A DNA stretch of 36,980 nt from DAOTUB01 sp034437455 (GTDB lineage: Bacteria; Chloroflexota; Anaerolineae; B4-G1). The DNA lies in contig DAOTUB010000086.1 in NCBI GenBank assembly GCA_034437455.1, positions 1 to 36,980 on the forward strand, read 5' to 3'. Position numbers and translations under genes: made by a program. Positions 31,240 to 36,980 of the stretch are shown in pieces. The notes under the pieces were generated by a model that made no database searches, was not told the DNA's origin, and worked only from the letters and a program-made list of their open reading frames with translations. The first letter of the stretch is position 1; each line of letters begins with the position of its first letter.

Positions 31240-32226
31240 TCACTCCTGTCTGTCTGAATTTGAATTTTCCCGCACGTTAGCGATAAAGACGTCCTCCAAC
31301 GAGGGGGCAATGATGTCCATTGCTTGTACTTGAATGTCGGCCTCGTCCAACGCCTGCGCGATGCGGGGCTTGTGCTTGGCGAGGTTTTCGGCCACCACGT
31401 GGATGAGCGCGCCGTATAGGGCTACCTCGTCGAATAGGGGCCTCCTCCCCCCCTCAATCCCCCCCAAGTGGGGGGAGGTAAATTGCCGCAGAACACTGAT
31501 CGCTGTGTCGGGTTGATCGCAGTCGATCTCCAATACCTGGCCCTGCATCTTGTCTATCTTGATCTCCTCCGGCGCTCCCCGGGCGATGATCTGACCATCG
31601 TGGATGAAGGCGAGGCTTTGGCAGTGCTCGGCCTCGTCCATATAATGGGTGGTGACGAGGATGGTTGTCCCCTCGTCGGCCAGATCGTACAGCAGGTTCC
31701 AGAAATCCCGCCGCGAGATAGGGTCCACGCCGGCCGTCGGCTCGTCCAGAAAGAGCATCGCCGGCTCGTGGAGGATCGCCGCGCCCAGGGCGAGCCGCTG
31801 CTTCCAGCCGCCGGAGAGGTTGCGCGTCAGCTCTCGTTCCCGTCCTTCAAGCCCCGCCATCTCGATGGCGAACCGTCGGCGCTGGCGCAGCTTTTCGCCG
31901 CGCACGCCGTAGGTGCGCCCATAAAAGTCGAGGTTCTCGCCCACCGTCAAATCCTGGTAGAGGCTGAAGCGCTGCGACATGTAGCCGATGCGCTGACGAA
32001 TCTCCTCTGCCTGGCGCATGATGTCGTACCCCAGCACAGCGGCTCGGCCCGACGTGGGCCGCAAAAGCCCCAGGAGCATGCGGATCGTCGTCGTCTTGCC
32101 CGCGCCGTTGGGGCCTAGAAAGCCGAAAATTTCTCCGCGTTGGATGTCGAACGTCACGTCATTCACGGCGACAAAGTCGCCAAATCTTTTGGTTAGACCA
32201 GCAACCTCAACAGCATATTCATTCAC
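31240..32226 (-). CDS. ABC exporter ATPase, canonical type (YbhF C-half-like)
   Basis: 328 residues of the CcmA/DrrA type. Walker A GPNGAGKTT (38-46), signature LSGGW (137-141), Walker B with Asp161-Glu162, and the H-loop His194 in TTHYMDEAE are all intact. A C-terminal domain of about 110 residues follows. At 250-263 it holds an extra stretch TSPHLGGIEGGRRP not present in the close paralog at 35341-36288; it is encoded by a palindromic repeat. The gene starts 3 bases after the stop of the Pro-type ATPase gene and 4 bases separate its stop from the membrane-fusion gene. It energises the ABC-2 permease encoded upstream. Confidence 0.93.
   Translation of the reverse strand: MNEYAVEVAGLTKRFGDFVAVNDVTFDIQRGEIFGFLGPNGAGKTTTIRMLLGLLRPTSGRAAVLGYDIMRQAEEIRQRIGYMSQRFSLYQDLTVGENLDFYGRTYGVRGEKLRQRRRFAIEMAGLEGRERELTRNLSGGWKQRLALGAAILHEPAMLFLDEPTAGVDPISRRDFWNLLYDLADEGTTILVTTHYMDEAEHCQSLAFIHDGQIIARGAPEEIKIDKMQGQVLEIDCDQPDTAISVLRQFTSPHLGGIEGGRRPLFDEVALYGALIHVVAENLAKHKPRIAQALDEADIQVQAMDIIAPSLEDVFIANVRENSNSDRQE
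31443..31478. repeat. C-rich/G-rich palindromic repeat inside an ATPase gene
   Basis: CCTCCCCCC-type sequence and GGGGGGAGG (31470-31478) form an inverted repeat, with an inner CCCCCC-AAGT-GGGGGG hairpin. It encodes the SPHLGGIEGGRR insert of the ATPase and keeps the frame. Its homopolymer runs are slippage-prone. Confidence 0.75.
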
Positions 32227-32229
32227 AAT

Positions 32230-33204
32230 CTAGCGTTCCTCCCGTCTCTTTCGTATCAGTGAAATAAAAGCTTCCTCCATCCGCGGGCGAGTCTGGCGCA
32301 ATCCCTCAATGACGATTCCCGCTCCAGCCAACGCCCCGCGGACAGCCGACGTGCGTCGCGCGGCGCTGTCCACAAATACGTGCAACAGGTCGCCGTAGGT
32401 CTGCACCTCCAGCACGCCGGGGAGCTCCTCGATGATCCGGCTCGCCTCTCGCAGCCGGTCAGGCAGCGTCCCGTCGGGGCCACCGCCCCTACGGGGTCGC
32501 AATTCGAGCAGTTCTCCCTCGACCAGTCCCTTGATGTGTCCCGGCGCGTTGCAGACGATGATGCTCCCCTCGAACATCAGCGCCGCCCGCGAGCAGCGTT
32601 CCGCCTCGTCCATGTAAGGCGTGCTGACGAACAGCGTCACGCCCTCCAGGTGAAGCTCGGTCAGAATGTCCCAGAACTCGCGCCGCGAGACCGGGTCGAC
32701 GCCGGTGGTCGGCTCGTCGAGAAAGATGATCTCAGGTTGGTGGATCAGCGTGCAGGCCAGGGCGAGCTTTTTCTGCATGCCGCCCGAAAGATGGGCCGCC
32801 CGCCGCCCCTTGAACCGGGTCAAGCGGGCAAACTCGAGCAACCGGGCGATGCGTTCCTTCCGCTCCTGCCGCGAGACCTGAAAGACGTCGGCGAAGAAAA
32901 CGAGATTTTCGAGCACGGTCAGGTCGCCATAGAGCGAGAATTGCTGCGGCATGTAGCCGATGCGTTTCTTGATCTCTTCCGGTTCTTTCACCGTGTCGAA
33001 TCCGGCCACGCGGGCGCTGCCCTCGTTGGGGTCCATAATCGCGCACAGCATGCGGATCGTCGTCGTCTTGCCCGCGCCGTCTGGCCCCAACAAGCCGAAA
33101 ATTTCCCCTCGCCGGATGCTCAGATCGAGTCCGTCCACGGCGGTCAATTTCTTGAATCGCTTGGTCAGCTCGTGTGTTTCGATAACCAGTTCGTTATTTG
33201 TCAT
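32230..33204 (-). CDS. ABC exporter ATPase, H-loop Pro type (YbhF N-half-like)
   Basis: 324 residues. Walker A GPDGAGKTT (40-48), signature LSGGM (139-143) and Walker B Asp163-Glu164 are intact, but the H-loop reads STPYMDEAE: the switch His is Pro. The paralog at 36288 has the same change, so it is a subfamily trait, as expected if each pair forms an asymmetric dimer like the fused YbhF. Residues 236-246 (RPRRGGGPDGT) come from a palindromic repeat at 32470-32495. The ATG at 33204 is chosen from homology; the region before it is A/T-rich with no clear ribosome-binding site. The next ATPase gene follows at 3 bases. Confidence 0.9.
   Translation of the reverse strand: MTNNELVIETHELTKRFKKLTAVDGLDLSIRRGEIFGLLGPDGAGKTTTIRMLCAIMDPNEGSARVAGFDTVKEPEEIKKRIGYMPQQFSLYGDLTVLENLVFFADVFQVSRQERKERIARLLEFARLTRFKGRRAAHLSGGMQKKLALACTLIHQPEIIFLDEPTTGVDPVSRREFWDILTELHLEGVTLFVSTPYMDEAERCSRAALMFEGSIIVCNAPGHIKGLVEGELLELRPRRGGGPDGTLPDRLREASRIIEELPGVLEVQTYGDLLHVFVDSAARRTSAVRGALAGAGIVIEGLRQTRPRMEEAFISLIRKRREER
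32470..32495. repeat. CCCGT(C/A)GGGGC..GCCCCTACGGG palindrome inside an ATPase gene
   Basis: An 11-bp arm (32470-32480) and its partner (32485-32495) pair at 10 of 11 positions around CACC. It is the same repeat family as the copy in padR at 27893-27918. It is read in frame as part of RPRRGGGPDG. Confidence 0.8.
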
Positions 33205-33212
33205 TTTTATTT

Positions 33213-33383
33213 TTAATCCAATCTCTTTCGCAGGCGGGTGGCAGCCAGCGCGATCACCTGTGGCCACAGGTCTGCCAGCGTCGATCTCCTCAGCATGATG
33301 GACCGCGTGATGGCGGAAAAATGTGTGCTGGGCATCAGTTGAGCCGCCGCCTGGACAGTGCGCGGCATATTCTCCACCGGCCC
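33213..33383 (-). pseudogene. C-terminal remnant of a second ABC-2 permease (YbhR/YbhS-like)
   Basis: About 56 residues aligned with the end of the intact permease at 33401-34525. VENMPRTVQAAAQLMPSTHF and WPQVIALAATRLRKRLD correspond to EAMPGWLQVLTYVVPLRYM and LQEVIALILFGVAIMLLAATRFRKRLE. The last membrane helix lacks about 10 residues (an in-frame deletion) and the rest of the gene is absent. In YbhGFSR-type loci two permeases follow the ATPase, so this is probably what is left of the second one. No start site is seen. Confidence 0.7.
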
Positions 33384-33400
33384 CGCTGGTTCGAGTCCAC

Positions 33401-34525
33401 TCACTCCAGCCGCTTGCGAAAGCGGGTAGCGGCCAGCAACATGATAGCCACGCCAAAGAGAATCAAGGCGATCACCTCTTGAAGCAATATCTGCAATCCC
33501 ACTCCTTTGAGGATAATGCCGCGGATGATGACGAGCATGTAGCGCAGCGGCACCACGTAGGTGAGGACTTGCAGCCATCCGGGCATCGCCTCGATGGGGA
33601 AGAAAAACCCTCCCAGAAAAATGGATGGAAACATCGTGAGAAACGTTAACAACATCGCTTCCTGTTGCGTGTTCGCCACGCTAGAGATAAAGATACCGAT
33701 CCCCAGCGATGAGAGCAAAAAAAGGGCCGACAGTCCTAGCAACAACCCGAGGCTGCCTCTCACCGGCACGTCGAACCAATAGACGCCGATGGCCAACACC
33801 TCCAACACGTTGAAGAAGGCAATGAACACGTAAGGGACGATCTTGGCGACGATCAACTCGAGCGGCTTGATGGGCGTCACGATCAATTGCTCGATGGTAC
33901 CCTGTTCCCGCTCGCGCACGATCGACATTGCGGTAAAGAGCGAGGTCAAAAAGTAGAGAATCATCCCCATAATGCCGGGGATCATAAAATTCGCGCTCTT
34001 CATCTCTGGGTTGTACCAGACTCGCGGGCGCACCTGCACGCCGGGCATCTCGTCGAGATCGATTCCCCTGGCCCGCTCTATGATGTGCGTCGAATGAGCC
34101 TGTCCCACCGATTGGGAGGCGGCGAGGACAGTGCTGGCGACGCTGGGGTCAGAGCCGTCGATGACGAAAGCGATTTGCACTTGATTCCCGGCGTCCAGCT
34201 CTTTGCCATATCCTTTGGGGATGATCAGGCCCGCCCGAACCTGGCCGCCATCTAACAGCCGCTCCAACTGCCGCTCCGATTCGACGTAGCGCACGATGTC
34301 AAAGTAACTGGAGGCGCGATAGGCGTCGATCAGCTCTCGGCTGGCGCTCGACCGGTCGCCGTCCAGGACGGCGGTGTTCAGGTGTTCGATGTCGGTGGTG
34401 GCGGCGTACCCCATCAGCATCAACTGAATGATGGGCATGAGGAACATCACCGCCAGCGTGCGCGGGTCGCGGAGGATGTGCAGGAATTCCTTGCGGATGA
34501 GCGAGAACGTGCGCAAGATGTTCAT
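33401..34525 (-). CDS. ABC-2 type exporter permease (YbhR/YbhS-like)
   Basis: 374 residues. An N-terminal helix follows RKEFLHILRDPRTLAVMFLMP, the typical start of ABC-2 permeases. Then comes a large extracytoplasmic domain (about 45-170), and five further helices from IPGIMGMILYFLTSLFTAM to the end; REREQGTIEQLIVTPIKPLEL is the conserved coupling segment. The class exports drugs, dyes or other toxic compounds. The ATG at 34525 has AGGAG 7 bases upstream and lies 1 base after the tetR stop, so permease and repressor are made together. Two ATPases and two adaptors follow. It likely works as a homodimer because the second permease is decayed. Confidence 0.93.
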   Translation of the reverse strand: MNILRTFSLIRKEFLHILRDPRTLAVMFLMPIIQLMLMGYAATTDIEHLNTAVLDGDRSSASRELIDAYRASSYFDIVRYVESERQLERLLDGGQVRAGLIIPKGYGKELDAGNQVQIAFVIDGSDPSVASTVLAASQSVGQAHSTHIIERARGIDLDEMPGVQVRPRVWYNPEMKSANFMIPGIMGMILYFLTSLFTAMSIVREREQGTIEQLIVTPIKPLELIVAKIVPYVFIAFFNVLEVLAIGVYWFDVPVRGSLGLLLGLSALFLLSSLGIGIFISSVANTQQEAMLLTFLTMFPSIFLGGFFFPIEAMPGWLQVLTYVVPLRYMLVIIRGIILKGVGLQILLQEVIALILFGVAIMLLAATRFRKRLE

Positions 34526-34526
34526 G

Positions 34527-35186
34527 TTACTCTCCTTCTTCCAATACAAAAGGAAGCAAAGCGTCTTCCTCCCTCGGTCGCAGGCCGTCGAAGATGACGG
34601 TAGCCAGTACCTCTGGCATATCCTCCCAGCCTGACAGGACCGTCTCGTCACCGAAAATTCGTAGTAGCAGCAAGCCGACGAAGGTACCTTGTATGACGCG
34701 TGTCGCCAAGGCTGTGTTAACCGGCCGGATGTGCCCCATCTCGACTCGCGTCTCTACGTATTGCTCCAACATCGTCGCAATTCGCTGCACAAATTGTTGG
34801 TGGAAGCGCTCGCGTAGCTCAGGGTTGACGATCACCTCCGGCAAAACGGCCTGGAGCATTTCTTGACCTTGCTCCATGCGATCTATGCGGAGGCGGAACA
34901 TGGTGACAAAGAAGTCACGGACATCGCCTTGCAGCGCATCCATCAACTCCTCAGGCAGAGTCTCCACTTTGGCCAGGTTAGCCATAATGCCGATCACGAG
35001 ATCCTCTTTGCTGTCAAAGTAGTTGTAGAGGGTGCCTTCTGACACGTCGGCGGCAGCGGCGATCTCTTTGGTGGTGGCGCGGTGAAAGCCCTTTTCGGCA
35101 AACACTGTGGCTGCGGCCTCGAGAATCTGGGCCTTGCGGGCGGCGGCGCGTCGCTCGCGGCGGGTGAGGGACTGCTCGTTGCTCAT
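34527..35186 (-). CDS. TetR-family transcriptional repressor (CecR-like position)
   Basis: 219 residues. The N-terminal HTH (about 18-63) reads ILEAAATVFAEKGF, TTKEIAAAADVSEGTLYNYF, then SKEDL, the TetR signature. The C-terminal ligand domain is all helical. It is the first gene of the exporter operon, like ybiH (cecR) beside ybhGFSR in Escherichia coli, and probably senses an exporter substrate. A consensus promoter with two operator-like repeats lies directly upstream, so it most likely represses itself and the exporter. AAAGGAG is 8 bases before the ATG. Confidence 0.94.
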   Translation of the reverse strand: MSNEQSLTRRERRAAARKAQILEAAATVFAEKGFHRATTKEIAAAADVSEGTLYNYFDSKEDLVIGIMANLAKVETLPEELMDALQGDVRDFFVTMFRLRIDRMEQGQEMLQAVLPEVIVNPELRERFHQQFVQRIATMLEQYVETRVEMGHIRPVNTALATRVIQGTFVGLLLLRIFGDETVLSGWEDMPEVLATVIFDGLRPREEDALLPFVLEEGE

Positions 35187-35204
35187 AACACGCTCTCCTT
35201 TTAT

Positions 35205-35241
35205 AGTGATTACTCACTCATAAAGTGTGTGCTCACTCATA
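35205..35241. promoter_or_regulatory. Duplicated operator-like repeat for the TetR protein
   Basis: AGTGATTACTCACTCATA (35205-35222) and AGTGTGTGCTCACTCATA (35224-35241) match at 15 of 18 positions with a period of 19. Each has AGTG/CACT inverted arms. They cover the expected transcription start just below the -10 box, a classic place for a repressor. Confidence 0.65.
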
Positions 35242-35269
35242 TTATACTATAACAGGAGAACGGTGTCAA
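35241..35269 (-). promoter_or_regulatory. Consensus sigma-70 promoter of the tetR-exporter operon
   Basis: On the minus strand TTGACA (35264-35269) and TATAAT (35241-35246) are both perfect, 17 bases apart. The start would be near 35234, inside the operator repeats. A strong promoter of this kind fits a tightly repressed operon. Confidence 0.88.
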
Positions 35270-35302
35270 GACCTATATTAGATTTTTAAGGTTCAGCTCA
35301 CC

Positions 35303-35339
35303 ACCCTTGCGAAGGTTGCCTGTAAACCTTCGCAAGGGT
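35303..35339. terminator. Long perfect hairpin after an ATPase gene
   Basis: ACCCTTGCGAAGGTT (35303-35317) pairs perfectly with AACCTTCGCAAGGGT (35325-35339) around 7 bases. It starts 1 base after the ATPase stop. No T-run follows, so it may be a dispersed palindromic repeat acting as a terminator or mRNA 3' end protector. Confidence 0.55.
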
Positions 35340-35340
35340 T

Positions 35341-36288
35341 TCAGTTCGCGTCCGGCTTGACCACCGAGATAAAGACGTCCTCCAGCGTTGGGGCGATCCA
35401 CTCGATGGTGTTCACTTGGATCCCCTCGCTCGTCAGCAATGCCTCGATGGGCTGCCTGAACGCTTCGGCGTCGGGTACGACGGCGTGGATCTGCGCGCCG
35501 TAGAGGGCCACCTCGTCGAAAGGGAATTGCCCGCTTGCCTTGGCCGCCTGCAAGACGCGCATCGCGGCCTCGCTGTCTGCACAGTCGATCTCCAGCACCT
35601 GGCCGCGCATCTCCACCTGCTTGAGCCGGGTGGGGGAGTCGAGCGCCACCAGCCGCCCCTGGCTGAGAAAACCGACCCGCTGGCAAAGCTCGGCCTCATC
35701 CATATAATGCGTGGTGACCATGACGGTCACGCCCTTTTTGGCCATCGCATAGATCAGTCCCCAGAACTCGCGCCGACTGATGGGGTCCACGCCGGCAGTA
35801 GGTTCGTCCAAAAAGACCACCTTGGGTCGGTGGACGATGGCGCACCCCAGCGCCAGCCGTTGCTTCCAGCCGCCGGAGAGGTTGGCGGTGAGCGTGTTCT
35901 CGCGGCCCTCCAACCCGGCCATCTCCAGGATCTCGGCCTGGCGGCGACGCAGCTCGTCCCGCGCCAGCCCGTAGGCCAGCCCGTAGAAGCGGATGTTCTC
36001 GCGGGCGGTCAGGTCGTTGTAGAGGGTGAAGAGCTGCGACATATAGCCGACCTGGGCCTGCATCCTTTTCGCCTCTTTGGTCGGGTCGTAGCCCAGCACG
36101 CGGGCGCTCCCCTCGGTGATCTTGAGCAGCCCCAGCAGCATGCGGATCGTCGTCGTCTTGCCCGCGCCGTTGGGTCCCAGCCAGCCATAGACCTCGCCCT
36201 GTCTCACGCGGAAACTGACGTGATCCACGGCGGTAAAATCGCCGAAACGCTTGGTCAGGTCGTTGACCTCGATCGTGTATTCGTCCAT
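35341..36288 (-). CDS. ABC exporter ATPase, canonical type, second locus
   Basis: 315 residues. Walker A GPNGAGKTT (38-46), LSGGW (137-141), Asp161-Glu162 and H-loop His194 (TTHYMDEAE) are intact. It is the close paralog of the ATPase at 31240-32226 and lacks the repeat-encoded insert, giving QFPFDEVALYGAQIH directly. Its ATG shares one base with the stop (TGATG) of the gene at 36288-36980, so the two are coupled. No permease follows in this unit: a hairpin and the tetR promoter come next. It may serve the downstream permease or one lying outside the window. Confidence 0.93.
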   Translation of the reverse strand: MDEYTIEVNDLTKRFGDFTAVDHVSFRVRQGEVYGWLGPNGAGKTTTIRMLLGLLKITEGSARVLGYDPTKEAKRMQAQVGYMSQLFTLYNDLTARENIRFYGLAYGLARDELRRRQAEILEMAGLEGRENTLTANLSGGWKQRLALGCAIVHRPKVVFLDEPTAGVDPISRREFWGLIYAMAKKGVTVMVTTHYMDEAELCQRVGFLSQGRLVALDSPTRLKQVEMRGQVLEIDCADSEAAMRVLQAAKASGQFPFDEVALYGAQIHAVVPDAEAFRQPIEALLTSEGIQVNTIEWIAPTLEDVFISVVKPDAN

Positions 36289-36980
36289 CAGGCGCTCCGT
36301 CCGTTTCCCGACTGCTGGCGGATGAGCGAGATGAAGGCTTCCTCCATACGAGGTTCAATCTCGCGCATTCCCTCGCAGGCGATCCCTTGGGCGGCCAGCG
36401 CGGCTGTGATTTCCTGTCGGCGTCTTGTCGGATCGTCCACAAAGACGTGGAGCATCGCGCCGTACGTTTGTACCTCCAGCACGCCTTCCATTTCCTCGAC
36501 CGCCCGCCAGGCCGGTACGAAATCCGAGGGCGTGAACTCCAGCAGGCGGCCGGGCACCATCTTTTTGATCGTCTCCGGCGAGTCGTGGGCGACGAGCTTG
36601 CCCTGGTACATCAGTCCAACCCAGTTGCACCGCTCGGCCTCGTCCATATAGGGCGTGCAGAAGAAGATGGTCAGCCCTTTTTCTGCCCGCAGTTTGCCCA
36701 GCAGGTCCCAGAATTCGCGCCGACTGACCGGGTCGACGCCCAGCGTCGGCTCGTCCAACATCACCACCTGGGGTTCGTGAACCAGGCTGCACGCCAGGGC
36801 GAGTTTTTTCTTCATCCCCCCAGAGAGGCGACCTGCCAACCGGCCCGTGAAATCGGACAGTCCGGCGAACTCGAGCAGCTCGGGAATGCGTCGGCGTTGC
36901 TCGGCGCGGCCGACGCCCTGGACGTTGGCAAAGAAGCGCATATTCTCCATCACCGTCAGGTCGGGGGGGAGGGCGAACTG
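36288..36980 (-). CDS. ABC exporter ATPase, H-loop Pro type, partial (5' end outside window)
   Basis: 230 residues in the window. The frame is open to the right edge (QFALPPDLTVMENM), so the Walker A motif lies outside. LSGGMKKKLALA, the Walker B VVMLDEPTLGVD and the H-loop CTPYMDEAE (Pro for His) are present. It ends with a YbhF-type MEEAFISLIR tail, very like the end of the 32230-33204 product. With the overlapping downstream gene it repeats the Pro-type/His-type pair order seen at 31240-33204. Confidence 0.92.
   Translation of the reverse strand, partial: QFALPPDLTVMENMRFFANVQGVGRAEQRRRIPELLEFAGLSDFTGRLAGRLSGGMKKKLALACSLVHEPQVVMLDEPTLGVDPVSRREFWDLLGKLRAEKGLTIFFCTPYMDEAERCNWVGLMYQGKLVAHDSPETIKKMVPGRLLEFTPSDFVPAWRAVEEMEGVLEVQTYGAMLHVFVDDPTRRRQEITAALAAQGIACEGMREIEPRMEEAFISLIRQQSGNGRSA

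Noticed and set aside
33401..33578. Extending the permease remnant frame up to 33578
   Set aside because: Beyond about 33383 the frame lies over the intact permease gene in another frame and has no permease-like residues.

Overview
The window (about 37 kb, GC-rich) looks like chromosomal DNA of an uncultured anaerobic bacterium, most likely Chloroflexota (Anaerolineae- or Dehalococcoidia-like). This is an inference from gene content: a membrane-anchored reductive dehalogenase, WYL and CarD regulators, a YbhF-type ABC exporter, and many dispersed palindromic repeats between and inside genes. No rRNA, tRNA, phage or CRISPR locus was seen.

Left part, plus strand (1-6.2 kb): the tail of a CapD-like nucleotide-sugar epimerase/dehydratase overlaps an O-antigen ligase-like membrane protein with C-terminal TPRs (surface glycan). 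After a palindromic repeat and a predicted promoter comes a lipid operon, plsX-fabF plus a NERD-like membrane protein. From 6.3 kb on every gene is on the minus strand. Described right to left within each block:

6.3-14.7 kb: a WYL-domain protein lacking its HTH, uvrA, an aldo/keto reductase broken by an internal deletion, a DUF4332-type helix-hairpin-helix protein, an alpha/alpha-toroid protein, then archease and the RNA ligase RtcB. 14.7-19.2 kb: one transcription unit with a clear promoter encodes toroid protein, GAF protein, second toroid protein and an AbgB-like M20 amidohydrolase. A 223-bp inverted-repeat element sits between this block and the WYL gene.

19.2-25.7 kb is the most interesting block. 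A B12-binding/mutase-like protein and an opine-dehydrogenase-like enzyme overlap. Then, behind their own promoter, come a reductive dehalogenase with three N-terminal membrane helices, a 2[4Fe-4S] ferredoxin and an AprA-like flavoprotein. This looks like a self-anchored reductive dehalogenase with a private electron-delivery module. A 93-bp MITE with a 9-bp target duplication lies just beyond it.

25.9-28.5 kb: small regulators and translation genes (PadR, DksA/TraR-type protein, bS21 with a TTG start, zinc-ribbon/cold-shock fusion, CarD, cold-shock protein). 28.5-37 kb: a YbhGFSR-like exporter. A TetR gene under a consensus promoter with duplicated operators leads into an ABC-2 permease, a permease remnant, two ABC ATPases and two membrane-fusion proteins. 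A second tandem ATPase pair lies upstream and runs off the window. In each pair one ATPase has His and the other Pro at the H-loop, as if a YbhF-type double ATPase were split. Several coding regions carry in-frame palindromic repeats.
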